The notes beneath the pieces were generated by a model. That model ran no database searches and had not been told where the DNA came from. It worked only from the letters and a program-made list of their open reading frames with translations. Shown piece by piece: positions 49,095 to 59,317 of a DNA stretch of 64,000 nucleotides; the stretch's first letter is position 1; the number at the start of each line of letters is the position of its first letter. The stretch is from Paulinella micropora (lineage: Eukaryota; Cercozoa; Imbricatea; Euglyphida; Paulinellidae). The DNA lies in the NCBI GenBank assembly GCA_019918135.1, contig WBZZ01002063.1, positions 32,501-96,500 on the forward strand. Direction: 5' to 3'. The position numbers were made by a program, and so were the translations under genes.

Positions 49095-49866
49095 CAGAAA
49101 CATCTCTCCTCTCTCTCTCTTTGTCTTTGACCGGATTCGGCTGCTGCCCCTTTTCCTGTGCCAGCCCTCACCCCCCCCCCCCTTCTCTCTCTTCCGCGCA
49201 CGGCCGGGCAAGAGTGATTTTGAAAGGAAAAATACTCGTTTCGTCAAATTAATTTATTATTTAAAAAAACTTTCTTTCTTCATCTGCCGCAAAATTAGGC
49301 ATTTGCCCCTTTTTTTGGCAGCCAAATCGCAGCGAAACATTTGTTTTTTGGGGGGGGGCCAACGACGACGAAATGTCCAAAGCAAAATTTTTTGGGAAAG
49401 GTGCGCGGGCGGGGCAAAAAAAGATTTAGACCTCAAGGTTTTCTCCCCCCGTTCGCCAAATTCTTTTTTTTGTTGTTTCAAAAAGTTTGTCTCCTTGCCA
49501 ATTTAGGCAGGTGCTCTTTTTTTGCTTGCCGCAGAATCGCAGCGAAATTGTGTTTTTTTTTTTGAACGGCGCGTCGGCCTGATATATCTTGGTTGCTCAC
49601 GCGCGAGCCTCTCGTATCAGTAGGCAACAAGCGTTACGACGAAAAATCCTGCTCCGCTTTTTTTTGTCGTAACGCTTGTAGCTCTGTGGTGCAATCGCGG
49701 CTGGTAGCCAAAAAGGCGGAGGCCAAAAGCAAAAAAGATCTTTGTGACAGCGGAACTACGGCTTTTTTTTTAATGCTATTTGAAAGGGCCGACATCCGCG
49801 CCCCCCCCCCCCCCCCTCCCCTGTTCCCTTCTCCCCTACGCAGGGCACCGCCTTTTTCCTCCCTCG

Positions 49867-49914
<48 letters not shown>
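49095..49914. other. Non-coding; palindromic repeat relative and poly-T tract
   Basis: 49265-49580 is related to the repeat at 58760-59080: both contain GCCGCAAA, ATTxGxCATTTGCC, CAGCGAAA and a GGGAAAGG..GCGGGCGGGG segment. A 43-base poly-T lies at 49869-49911 and poly-C at 49801-49816. No gene. Confidence 0.6.
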
Positions 49915-51289
49915 TTAATAATAAATAAGATGTACCTCCGGTCTTTTTTCCCGAAAGTCTTCTATCTCCTTTAGCGGAATATTCCCAAACCCAAGACGAA
50001 GCTTCCGCAGCGGCCGACATTGCTGCAAGCCCGCAAGGGTAGTGATGTTTTTGCAGAGATAGATTTCGACATCTTGCAGAAAGCGGCAGTTCTGCAGTTG
50101 GCGCACACCGTGTAGGCCTGAGCATTTCTCGAGAGTTAAATGCGAAAGAACAGGGAAATCGTTTATGACACTTAGGTCCGTGATGGCCTTGCACTCCACC
50201 AGCTGCAGTGTGCTCAGCTTGGGGCACCCCCGCAGCGAGAGTACTAGACTAGGTCCTCGCTAGCAAGATTGCAATTCCACAGCTTCAGCTTGACTAATGA
50301 TCCCGGAAACCTTCACAAATTTCTGAAGGACTCGCGGGTGCAGCCCGTGAGCGTAACCCTGAGGGTCTCGAGCCGGTGGAGCGCGGACAGTGCCCCGAGG
50401 TTCGTGCCCGTGATGCTGCAGTCTAGTAGGTCTAAATGTCGCAGTGTTTTGATAGCCGCTACGAGCTCCAAGCCAGAATCTGGTAGATCCCAAATGCTCA
50501 GGTTCTCCAAACGTTTGAGCGTGGCAAAAGCAGCGCGAGCTCCCTCGGCAGTAAGATAATGTTTTTTGCGCAGGTTGAGCTCCTTTAGTTGCAGGTTCTG
50601 GAGTCCCAGGCCAGTGATTCGCGGAAATTCTTCCAAGTCTAATCGCAGCGCTGTTAAGCCTTTTAGCGCCGAGCCCGTAAGGTTGACGCAGCTCGAAAAA
50701 ACCAGTCGTTGCAACCCTTCAAACCTCGGCAGTGCCACCCGCAGGTCGTCGTCAACAATTGCACTGCTTTCGAGGCGCAGCACAGCAACGAGGTCTGCGC
50801 TCGGCAGCTGCTGCAGACACGCGTTAGTGTTGGCGTTGTTGACCAAGTTCAAGCTGTGGATAACAGAGAACGCCCGCAGAATCTGTGGCCACGTGGTGCC
50901 AAAGACCGCTAACTCTTTCACCTCTACATTTGTGACCAGCGGGACTAGTTGCTCTTGGCTGCGAGCGCTAAGCCAACAGATGCTAAGACTCTGCAGCGGC
51001 TCCCCGGTCGTTTGGCAAACCGGGCCAAATACCGACAGTATTTGTCGGTGGCAAACTCGGGCTGCTGGAAGCCCGCCCAAAAATCAGCCGAGGTGACCAC
51101 CTTCTTGAAATCTTGGCACACGAGGTGCCAAGCAGCGGCCTCGTGGGCACCCGCTAGGTCCCTGACCATGGCCCAAACGTCCAGAGGCAAAAGAAAAAGC
51201 CCCGAAACCGAAACCGTGTCAGTTAGCAAAGTGTCTGCGTGCGAACCTGTCTTCTGGCGTTTGGCGGCGTTGGCCCCCCGACGGAACAT
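49915..51289 (-). CDS. F-box/leucine-rich-repeat protein
   Basis: I chose the start at 51289 (MFRRGANAAKRQKTG). The N-terminal F-box-like segment is FLLPLDVWAMVRDLAGAHEA followed by WHLVCQDFKKVV. It continues in other frames with many LRRs: VKELAVFGTTWPQILRAF, LEGLQRLVFSSCVNLTGSAL-type repeats, LENLSIWDLPDSGLELVAAI, LRHLDLLDCSITGTNLGALS, VLSHLTLEKCSGLHGVRQLQ, LQDVEIYLCKNITTLAGLQQ. About 455 codons. F-box/LRR proteins select substrates for SCF ubiquitin ligases; giant viruses and protists both carry many. The gene uses about three or four frames, from introns, decay or assembly error. Confidence 0.68.
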
Positions 51290-51649
51290 ACTCTTTCTTT
51301 GTTTTCTTTTCTTTGCTAGGCAGAAGGAAGCTGCACGTAAAACGGAAAAAGGATCGGGGCGCACCGCGGTAAAAAATTGCCACTCTTTCTTTTTTTTTAA
51401 AGGTATACCTCTGGCCATTAAAAAGGGGCGGGGGGGGGGGGGTGGGCTCTGGCATTCCCCAACAATGCTAGGCGGGGCGGGGAAGGGGGGGGGGGGGGAA
51501 GCTTTTTTTTTGAAATTTGGAACAGGTAATCTTAGGTTTAAAAACGAACCAACAACAAAAAAAAAAGGACATGTTCCTCTTCCGAAAAAAAAACAAGGTT
51601 TCTTGCATTCAACAGGCGCGCCCCCAAGAGTGGTTTGAAGATTTCTTGT

Positions 51650-52129
51650 ATGAAGACGCAGCTTTTTCCTCCTGCTGCGCAACTTAATCTTGAAAAGTTC
51701 TTCATGGGCTGGACAGACGAGGATAAAAAGGCGGTAAACGATTTTTTGGGCACTTACAAGCGAGTTAAAGAGAACTACCATTCACTGGACCGACAAGCAT
51801 TCCTGGATATTCTACGCAGCAGTCTTTTGCCACGAACAGGGTGTAGAATATGGGTTGCGCACAAGAGCGGCCGTTGGTTCGCGATCTTTACTGTCCAAGG
51901 TTTAGGCACTAATGCGCCACACGCAATAGTAGAGTACGTTCATTATTTTGGCGCGGGCGAGGCTCAGGTGGAAGACCAGGAGATTAATCAGACCATCACG
52001 GCTTTTGCCCCAAAAAAATACCAGCTACCTCGACGGAAATTGCCAGACGATTTTGTGACGCTCAGGCCGGCGGGGACAAATGAACAGCGCATCATTGTAG
52101 AGAAACGGGTGTCGCAACGGACGAAATGA
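51650..52129 (+). CDS. Hypothetical protein, 159 aa
   Basis: ATG 51650 (MKTQLFPPAAQLNLEKFFMG). N-terminal helices FMGWTDEDKKAVNDFLGTYK and RQAFLDILRSSLLPRTGCRI, then a beta-rich part: WVAHKSGRWFAIFTVQGLGT, NAPHAIVEYVHYFG, ending in FVTLRPAGTNEQRIIVEKRV. Single open frame with balanced composition, so I regard it as real. It is divergent from the F-box/LRR gene. Family unknown. Confidence 0.6.
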   Translation: MKTQLFPPAAQLNLEKFFMGWTDEDKKAVNDFLGTYKRVKENYHSLDRQAFLDILRSSLLPRTGCRIWVAHKSGRWFAIFTVQGLGTNAPHAIVEYVHYFGAGEAQVEDQEINQTITAFAPKKYQLPRRKLPDDFVTLRPAGTNEQRIIVEKRVSQRTK

Positions 52130-52316
52130 GAAAAAACATTTTAAACAAGGTTTCTTACATTACAACAACTTTTTTTCATTAATAATTTTTTTTAAAAAGC
52201 TAGTAATTTTTTTACAATGGTGCCGGCCCCGCAGCTTTTGGACACCAGAAAAAAACACACACACACACTGGCTCTGTTTTCCTCCCCGTCGTCCATCCCC
52301 CCGTCCCGAGCCACGT

Positions 52317-52904
52317 TTACGCTTCTTCGAGGCCGGGCTCGCTGCACGGTTCGACAGCGGCGGGCGGCACGGACGGTAGAGTCGGACGACAGATGCCCAG
52401 CGCAAAGAGCTCCGCGCTGCCGTCCTGGTTGCAGGCGGTCAAATCGACTGGCTCGAGCTTCCAGTACGCGGGCGCCGACAATAACGAGATCTCCACGCTG
52501 CGTTGTTCTTGCAGCGCTTGTACTAGCCAACGCTTGCAGAGGTCGAATCGGCAGATGGGCTGGCAGGGGGCCTGTTCCCTGGCTTCCAGCTTTTCGGCGG
52601 CGCTGCCAAGCGTTTGCACCGGGTACACAGGGCTGCCGGTAATAGCGCGCCAGCGCTGGCTGGCGGTGCTGTACCAGTACGCGCGGCTGTGGGCCACGGT
52701 ACAAATTAACAGCTCCTGGACTTTTTTTCGCTGGCGCTGCTGGCGCTGCCGGCGCTGACCGTAGCCCTGTGCCCCGTGCTGGTAGCGCCGCAGACCCGTG
52801 CACGCGACGCTTTTTTGTTGCAGGGTGCGAACGGGCCTAGAATTTCTGGTCTGGCCGCGTACCCGCTGCTGCCGGGCCTGCACCGAACGAGGAAGAAGCC
52901 GCAT
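52317..52904 (-). CDS. Hypothetical protein, possible WWE-like domain
   Basis: 195 aa, MRLLPRSVQARQQRVRGQTR. Basic Gln/Arg-rich N-terminus, then VQELLICTVAHSRAYWYSTA, SQRWRAITGSPVYPVQTL, ICRFDLCKRWLVQALQEQRS, YWKLEPVDLTACNQDGSAEL. An aromatic YWYS...RWRAI followed by RFDL...Q...RSVEI recalls the WWE fold used in ubiquitin/ADP-ribose proteins, but the match is weak. The overlapping plus-strand frames are Arg/Ser/Cys-rich and less protein-like. Confidence 0.4.
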   Translation of the reverse strand: MRLLPRSVQARQQRVRGQTRNSRPVRTLQQKSVACTGLRRYQHGAQGYGQRRQRQQRQRKKVQELLICTVAHSRAYWYSTASQRWRAITGSPVYPVQTLGSAAEKLEAREQAPCQPICRFDLCKRWLVQALQEQRSVEISLLSAPAYWKLEPVDLTACNQDGSAELFALGICRPTLPSVPPAAVEPCSEPGLEEA

Positions 52905-53391
52905 TTCTACCGCGCCGTATCGCCCGAGTACGGGTCATTGTGTCTCTTCCTCTCTTACTCTCGTGGTGGGGCTCCCCCCGGCATAGGCCCCCCCCCCCCC
53001 CCTCGCACCTTTTCCCTAACAAGCCGCCCACCCCCCACCCCCCCCTCCCCACACGCAGCCACCTTTTTTCCTCCTCTGCTCATCCTCCCCTGTTCGGGTT
53101 CACATTCTCCCACAAAACAAAGCTATGTTTTTTTTTTCACCCATTGTACTTTCGGCCTTTCATCACCTGCGCCCCCCCCCCCAACTCCCCCCCCCCCCTC
53201 CCCATTCCCCTCCATTTCGCGCGTTGCAAATGTTGTACTAGTCGATTTTTCCCTCGACGTTTTCTGGCCATCGGGGAGGGGGGGCCTAACAGCAAAAAGA
53301 GAGAGGGAAGGCCGAGAGGGAGGGGGGGGGGGGGGAGGGAAAGAAAAACTGCAGGCTCAAAACAAAAAAAAACCTGGTCTTGTGTAGCCAA
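52905..53391. other. Non-coding, poly-C/poly-G with conserved motif
   Basis: C tracts at 52990-53002, 53172-53201 and G tracts at 53276-53284, 53322-53334. The motif CACACGCAGCCACCTTTTTT begins at 53050. No gene. Confidence 0.6.
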
Positions 53392-53959
53392 ATGGCCGGT
53401 TACGACGAGGCTTGGGTGAACGAGGGCGAAACCAAGGACCTAATGTGTGCAATTTGCCTGTGCGTGGCACGCGACATCGTGCAGCACGGGCTGACAGTCG
53501 TTCTGCGAAGCCTGCTTTAAGCAAAACCAAGCGGCGGGGCGCCCTTGCGCAAATTGCCGGGGGCCCGATGACGCGGCGGCCGCCAACCGCGATCGCCTCG
53601 CGGTACAGAACCTCACGATCCGCTGCCCGTCCAACTGCGGCGCCACCTTTCGCCTCGGGGACAAGACGGTCTTGGCCGACAAGTGTCCCGCCCTCGCCGC
53701 AACTGCTGTTGCTACACCAAAATTTGCGTATGTCTGGATCTACCCTTATGAAACTATTTTTAAAATTAAGGGAGCTGCTACCCTATTTAAGAAGGATGTG
53801 GGTGCAGCAAAGTGCGATCCTCTATGCACCGGCACGGCAACCTATAACTTTGCACAGGGCTTGTGCAGTTATTGCGCTATGAACATGGCCGGCCGGAAAG
53901 GTTGGGAACACGCAGTGCCAGCCAGTAAATATGAGTATTTCTTAATCAAGCGGCTATAG
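53392..53959 (+). CDS. RING-finger / TRAF-type zinc-finger protein
   Basis: ATG 53392 (MAGYDEAWVNEGETKDLMCA). The RING pattern is CAICLCVARDIVQHG in the first frame and FCEACFKQNQAAGRPCANCR in the next, the C3HC4 spacing of an E3 ubiquitin ligase. A second zinc module LTIRCPSNCGATFRLGDKTV plus ADKCP resembles a TRAF-type finger, as in small RING-TRAF proteins. The C-terminal 80 residues (FAYVWIYPYETIFKIKGAAT, LCSYCAMNMAGRKGW, EYFLIKRL) are unrecognised. Two frames are used, so one frameshift or short intron lies inside the RING. Confidence 0.7.
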
Positions 53960-54436
53960 ACGTGTCTTCTTTTGTTCAAAGAAATTGGTTAGTTTATGTG
54001 GTGTTGAGTGAAAGGTTTCACTTATGCACCATCGAAAAAGCCTTCGTTGATTAAAAACAGTTTTTCTGATCGTTTTTCTTGCCAAGGCGCGGGGGTGTGA
54101 GCCCCCGGGGGTCTGTGTTGGCTGCCAAAATCAAGATACATGTTTATTCGGGGCTCTGTGCTGGTGGCACTTGTTGCGCGATCCCGGCATTGGTCTGTGC
54201 CTGCCTTCTCTAGAAACATGTACGCTCTCTCCCTGACTTCAGCAACGCATAGATACAAATCTCTAGCCCCGAGAAAAAAACAAACAAGCTGGATTTTGCG
54301 CGTGTGTGAGGTAGGGCGCCGCTATCCAAGAGTTTGCAAAAAAAAAGCAAAAAAGATTCTTTTAATTAATAAAAGCTTTTGTACCAAAGTCAGATTGTTT
54401 GGTGCGGGCTGAAGACACACACAGCTCGATGTTATC
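53960..54436. other. Non-coding, no feature recognised
   Basis: Mixed composition without a convincing frame; the array of hydrolase gene copies begins at 54437. Confidence 0.45.
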
Positions 54437-54998
54437 TGCACTCTGGGCAGGGCAGTGGAGACTGGCGGGCGGGGCCGGCCTTCCGTCGGACCCCTCGACA
54501 TTTTTCTGCGCGCAGACACGCGGAGGCCGAGCGGGAAAACGTCGTAAAACACTGGGTGCTCTGGAAATGTTGCTGCAACAAATTTCCGCGTCTGCCCGCC
54601 GAGTTCGAAGCAGCGGCCCGGCTGCTCGCCAGCGCCAGCGCCGCGTAGAATTCCGCTGGTTTCTCGCATTGACTGTGCCCGCTGCCGGCTACCACCACGC
54701 AGGGCACCGCGCCGCCCGACAGCCTGGATAACACAGTGCCCTGCTGGCTGGGCATGATAGTATCGTGCTCTCCGTAGATCAGGGCCGTCGGCACGTTCGA
54801 TTGCAACAGCTTGGGCAGCGAGGGGGACAGCCAGCGCGCGCGCCCCTGCCCCCAAGCGATGGCTATGTTGCTGGCGACCAGCAGGTCGCCCACCGAGCAC
54901 GGACGGCTCAGCACCTCGAGCCAAAACCAGGCGTGCGCGGAGCACCCCCGCTGCTCAAGCCAAACATAGGCAAGGCTCTTCACCGGCCGGAGGCGCAA
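54432..54998 (-). pseudogene. Alpha/beta hydrolase C-terminal copy, unit 1
   Basis: Same frame as in the other units: MRLRPVKSLAYVWLEQRGCS through VPTALIYGEHDTIMPSQQGT and VVVAGSGHSQCEKPAEFYAA. The N-terminal domain is incomplete and the unit carries the 36-bp deletion, so it cannot encode a full enzyme. Confidence 0.7.
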
Positions 54999-57063
54999 AA
55001 GCCGCTGCAGGGGGCTCAGCTTGAGAACATAGCACAGTACGTGCCCTGCCGGCCAAGCAGCGGGAAAAGGCCCGCGGGCGCTGCCAGGATCAGCCGATCA
55101 ATTCTGCGGCCCGCTCGCGCAGCTACTGTGGACGCGACGTCTGGTCTGTCGGGGCAGTGCCGCACTATATAAGACTCGACCATCTCCGCCAGCAAGTCGG
55201 TAGCCTCGTCCCCCTACATTTGCTGGAGGCACGCAGGAGTGGGCAGCCGTCCGAAGCCTGGCAAATTTAGCAAGTGAATGCCCGCGGTTTTCTATTGCAC
55301 TCTGGGCAGGGCAGTGGAGACTGGCGGGCGGGGCCGGCCTTCCGTCGGACCCCTCGACATTTTTCTGCGCGCAGACACGCAGGATCGAGGCGTACATGGC
55401 CCAAATTAGAGACTCGGAGGCCGAGCGGGAAAACGTCGTAAAACACTGGGTGCTCTGGAAATGTTGCTGCAACAAATTTCCGCGTCTGCCCGCCGAGTTC
55501 GGAGCAGCGGCCCGGCTGCTCGCCAGCGCCAGCGCCGCGTAGAATTCCGCTGGTTTCTCGCATTGACTGTGCCCGCTGCCGGCTACCACCACGCAGGGCA
55601 CCGCGCCGCCCGACAGCCTGGATAACACAGTGCCCTGCTGGCTGGGCATGATAGTATCGTGCTCTCCGTAGATCAGGGCCGTCGGCACGTTCGATTGCAA
55701 CAGCTTGGGCAGCGAGGGGGACAGCCAGCGCGCGCGCCCCTGCCCCCAAGCGATGGCTATGTTGCTGGCGACCAGCAGGTCGCCCACCGAGCACGGACGG
55801 CTCAGCACCTCGAGCCAAAACCAGGCGTGCGCGGAGCACCCCCGCTGCTCAAGCCAAACATAGGCAAGGCTCTTCACCGGCCGGAGGCGCAAAAGCCGCT
55901 GCAGGGGGCTCAGCTTGAGAACATAGCACAGTACGTGCCCTGCCGGCCAAGCAGCGGGAAAAGGCCCGCGGGCGCTGCCAGGATCAGCCGATCAATTCTG
56001 CGGCCCGCTCGCGCAGCTACTGTGGACGCGACGTCTGGTCTGTCGGGGCAGTGCCGCACTATATAAGACTCGACCATCTCCGCCAGCAAGTCGGTAGCCT
56101 CGTCCCCCGACATTTGCTGGAGGCACGCAGGAGTGGGCAGCCGTCCGAAGCCTGGCAAATTTAGCAAGTGAATGCCCGCGGTTTTCTATTGCACTCTGGG
56201 CAGGGCAGTGGAGACTGGCGGGCGGGGCCGGCCTTCCGTCGGACCCCTCGACATTTTTCTGCGCGCAGACACGCAGGATCGAGGCGTACATGGCCCAAAT
56301 TAGAGACTCGGAGGCCGAGCGGGAAAACGTCGTAAAACACTGGGTGCTCTGGAAATGTTGCTGCAACAAATTTCCGCGTCTGCCCGCCGAGTTCGGAGCA
56401 GCGGCCCGGCTGCTCGCCAGCGCCAGCGCCGCGTAGAATTCCGCTGGTTTCTCGCATTGACTGTGCCCGCTGCCGGCTACCACCACGCAGGGCACCGCGC
56501 CGCCCGACAGCCTGGATAACACAGTGCCCTGCTGGCTGGGCATGATAGTATCGTGCTCTCCGTAGATCAGGGCCGTCGGCACGTTCGATTGCAACAGCTT
56601 GGGCAGCGAGGGGGACAGCCAGCGCGCGCGCCCCTGCCCCCAAGCGATGGCTATGTTGCTGGCGACCAGCAGGTCGCCCACCGAGCACGGACGGCTCAGC
56701 ACCTCGAGCCAAAACCAGGCGTGCGCGGAGCACCCCCGCTGCTCAAGCCAAACATAGGCAAGGCTCTTCACCGGCCGGAGGCGCAAAAGCCGCTGCAGGG
56801 GGCTCAGCTTGAGAACATAGCACAGTACGTGCCCTGCCGGCCAAGCAGCGGGAAAAGGCCCGCGGGCGCTGCCAGGATCAGCCGATCAATTCTGCGGCCC
56901 GCTCGCGCAGCTACTGTGGACGCGACGTCTGGTCTGTCGGGGCAGTGCCGCACTATATAAGACTCGACCATCTCCGCCAGCAAGTCGGTAGCCTCGTCCC
57001 CCGACATTTGCTGGAAGCACGCAGGAGTGGGCAGCCGTCCGAAGCCTGGCAAATTCAGCAAGT
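54437..57063 (-). repeat. Tandem array, three units of 858/894/about 875 bp
   Basis: Units begin at 54437, 55295 and 56189 with TGCACTCTGGGCAGGGCAGT. Units two and three are exactly 894 bp apart and almost identical (one visible difference, near 55216/56110). The first unit lacks 36 bp (the AGGATCGAGGCGTACATGGC stretch near 55382). Each unit is the 3-prime two thirds of the alpha/beta hydrolase gene. Very recent amplification, or an assembly artefact. Confidence 0.92.
55098..55892 (-). pseudogene. Alpha/beta hydrolase C-terminal copy, unit 2
   Basis: 264-aa frame identical in sequence to the one at 55992-56786, but fed at its 5-prime side by a partial N-terminal domain. Past the unit border the frame runs out of phase into unit 1 (AIENRGHSLAKFARLRT...). 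Confidence 0.7.
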
Positions 57064-57502
57064 GAACCTCGCGGTAAGACCGCAGCCAGAAAGGCACCGA
57101 GTCTAAATAAAACAACGCGCCGCTCGACACTCCGTGCACCACCACGAGACCTTTACCGCCGGCACTGCCGGCTGTCGCCCTGATCGAATGTAGGCTGACT
57201 GCGGAGTTGCCCGGCAACCAGAGCTCCGTCACGTCGCTCGTCAGGGTCACGTCTGGGTGCAGTGCCTGGAACTCGCGCAAGATCTCGGACTCGGCCTCGT
57301 CCATCAGCTTATCTGGTATGGCCCGGGGGCAGCCCGGGTACTTAAAAAGCCTAACCGCCAGCCGGTGCCAGACCCAAAGCGCGCTGGTAGCCAACACCAA
57401 CAAGAAGCCGAGCACAGCTACTGCCAAACACAGGCACGGCAGAACGACCACATAGAAGCGAGCATAAGCAAGATCCGAACGCAGCGAGGCCCTCCTGGCC
57501 AT
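55992..57502 (-). CDS. Alpha/beta hydrolase-like protein, membrane-anchored (CGI-58/ABHD-like)
   Basis: I chose the start at 57502 (MARRASLRSDLAYARFYVVV). A membrane helix (VLPCLCLAVAVLGFLLVLAT) is followed by LFKYPGCPRAIPDKLMDEAE. The hydrolase core has KGLVVVHGVSSGALFYLDSV (oxyanion HG motif), YREVHLLNLPGFGRLPTPAC and RRIDRLILAAPAGLFPLL. After a frame change come MRLRPVKSLAYVWLEQ, ALIYGEHDTIMPSQQG (Asp position) and VVVAGSGHSQCEKPAEF (His position). The nucleophile elbow GxSxG expected between VESYIVRHC and RRIDRLIL is missing, so it is probably non-catalytic. The shared frame change predates the duplication; an intron is possible but no in-phase GT-AG pair is obvious. Confidence 0.65.
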
Positions 57503-57884
57503 TTCTTTTACAATAACCGCGCTCTGTAAGTTAAACCTAACCAGTTGAGTACGCAAATAGAGCTGCCAAAGACATGACCAAGGGCGGGGAGGTAAAACTT
57601 CCTTCCCCCCCCCCCCCCTCCCCACCTTCGCTACCCGAGCAAAGCTGTGCAATAAAACCTTCCCTCCCCCCCCCCCCCTCCCCGCCTGGTCACACTTTCA
57701 CACAGTAGCCCCCCCCCCCCCCCTCCCCACACGCAGCCACCTTTCGTCCTCCTCTTCATCCACCACGGCCGCTTAGAGTTTTTACAGCCGAAGGCTAACA
57801 TTTTTGTAGTCCAATAAATGCACGTTTCTTTTTATTTAAACTTCGGGCACGCCGTTCGCCGGCAAGATGCCGTCACGGCCAAAC
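57503..57884. other. Non-coding, poly-C tracts with conserved motif
   Basis: C runs at about 57606-57618, 57666-57678 and 57709-57723, the first two each followed by CTCCCC and gene-flank sequence. The motif CACACGCAGCCACCTTTCGT starts at 57728. Confidence 0.6.
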
Positions 57885-58499
57885 TTAACCTGCAATACTT
57901 TTGAGAAAAAAATACACTTCGCGAGAAGAAAGCCTGTCAGTAGCGAGAAGCTCTCCTAAGCGCGTTCTGGTTTCCTCTGATATCTTCTTGTTTTTCGTTG
58001 CTGCTTGTATTTCCTGTTCCAGTTTTTTCCTCGCTGCCTGTTCTTCTTTTTGTATAAGCTCGTGGCTTTTGTTTGGTTGCATGTCTTTGTGCCTCCAAAT
58101 AATTTCTTGCAACTTTTGAAAAGCTGTTTCAACCGCCCCAAGCTCTGCGTAGTCAACTGCATCTGTTCGCATCTTTTCCATGTACTCTTTCTCAAAAGTC
58201 GCGTCAGTTTCTACAGGCTTGGAACCAGTAATTCGTAAGCCCTGGCGTGCTAGCTCGTTGACGAGCTCTTTCAATGCCTCCTCTCTTGTTAATTCTGGTT
58301 CGGCGTCCTCTTTGTCGTTCAATAGAATCACTAGCCTATGTGTATCCACCTCCACCTTAAAATCCTTGACGCCTTCTGCTGCTATTTCAAGCACGCCATT
58401 TTTTTCCACGAGCTCGTTTATCACATTCAGCGGGTGTCGCTTAGGATCTCTTCCTTTTCCAAAAAGTTCAGCTGGGGTCACACGTTTACTGTTGTTCAT
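57885..58499 (-). CDS. Coiled-coil protein, unknown
   Basis: I chose the start at 58499 (MNNSKRVTPAELFGKGRDPK); an upstream Met at 58541 would add 14 basic residues. About 204 aa. Predicted mixed helix/strand N-terminal part (HPLNVINELVEKNGVLEIAA, DFKVEVDTHRLVILLNDKED), then LTREEALKELVNELARQGLR, and a long C-terminal charged helix (ELIQKEEQAARKKLEQEIQA, TRTRLGELLATDRLSSREVY). One continuous frame, normal codon use. No family recognised. Confidence 0.62.
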   Translation of the reverse strand: MNNSKRVTPAELFGKGRDPKRHPLNVINELVEKNGVLEIAAEGVKDFKVEVDTHRLVILLNDKEDAEPELTREEALKELVNELARQGLRITGSKPVETDATFEKEYMEKMRTDAVDYAELGAVETAFQKLQEIIWRHKDMQPNKSHELIQKEEQAARKKLEQEIQAATKNKKISEETRTRLGELLATDRLSSREVYFFLKSIAG

Positions 58500-59317
58500 G
58501 GGACGGGAGAGGTTTTTTTTCTTACAGGCGCGGTCCCGCACCCCAATCGTCTTATGCCCTTACTATTTCTTTGTGGTTTTATTGTTTTGTATTTTAGGTC
58601 GAAGCCTCTGCTGCGACCCCAGCCACCCCCCCCCCCACCACTGCTTTTTGGTCTCCGAATGCGCCCCCCCCCCCCCCCTCTCCCCCTCCCAACAAACCGG
58701 CCCCCCTCCTCCCCCCCCCCCCCCCCGAGCGTTGCACCCAAAAGAATTTTTTAGCTGTGCCGGTTTTAACGACAGCCAAATGCGAGGAAAATTTTCGGGA
58801 AAGGCGAGCGGGCGGGGAAAAAAATTAGCAAAATTTCTCCCCGCCCGCCCCCGTTTCCCGGAAAATTTTCCTTCTTCGACATTTCGTTGTTGCCGAAATG
58901 TCCTTCGCAAAAAAAATATCTTTTAGCTGTCTGGCGGTTTTGCACATTTTGCCGCCAAATGCCACCAAATTAGACATTTGCCGCAAATTGCGGCACACAG
59001 CGAAATCTTTTCTTTTTCGGCGAAGGCCATTGAAAATTAGCCAAAGGAAAATTTTCGGGGAATAGCGGGGGGGGGGGGGGCAGGCCCAGCGAAAGCCTGT
59101 TCTGCACTTCTGGGTGGCTAAGTTTGCAGTTGGAGAATGTCGTTCTCTCGCGTTTGCAGGGCCCCCCAGTTTCAGCTCGAGAATCTCGGTGGCGCCGCCT
59201 TCTTCCCGAGTCGTGGCTGCGGCCGGACCTCCTTCCGGGAATTGCAAAAAGAAATAAACCTGGTTTAATGAAAATGCCTTCTCGGGGGTTGAGAACACAT
59301 CCGCTCCTGCTTAATAA
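58500..59317. other. Non-coding, C tracts and palindromic repeat
   Basis: C tracts at 58625-58634, 58663-58678 and 58711-58726, the hairpin at 58784-58871, and related sequence to about 59080. No gene seen. Confidence 0.6.
58784..58871. repeat. Long imperfect inverted repeat (hairpin)
   Basis: The left arm starts GAGGAAAATTTTCGGGAAAG and ends GCGGGCGGGG; the right arm mirrors it as CCCCGCCCGCCC...GTTTCCCGGAAAATTTTCC. Arms are about 36 bp with a few mismatches, the loop about 15 bases. A third GGAAAATTTTCGGGG piece lies at 59046, and a diverged relative is at 49381-49440. Confidence 0.85.

Noticed and set aside
52192-52803. Overlapping plus- and minus-strand frames alternative to 52317-52904
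   Set aside because: Arg/Ala-rich without hydrophobic periodicity; the minus frame 52317-52904 has more protein-like sequence.
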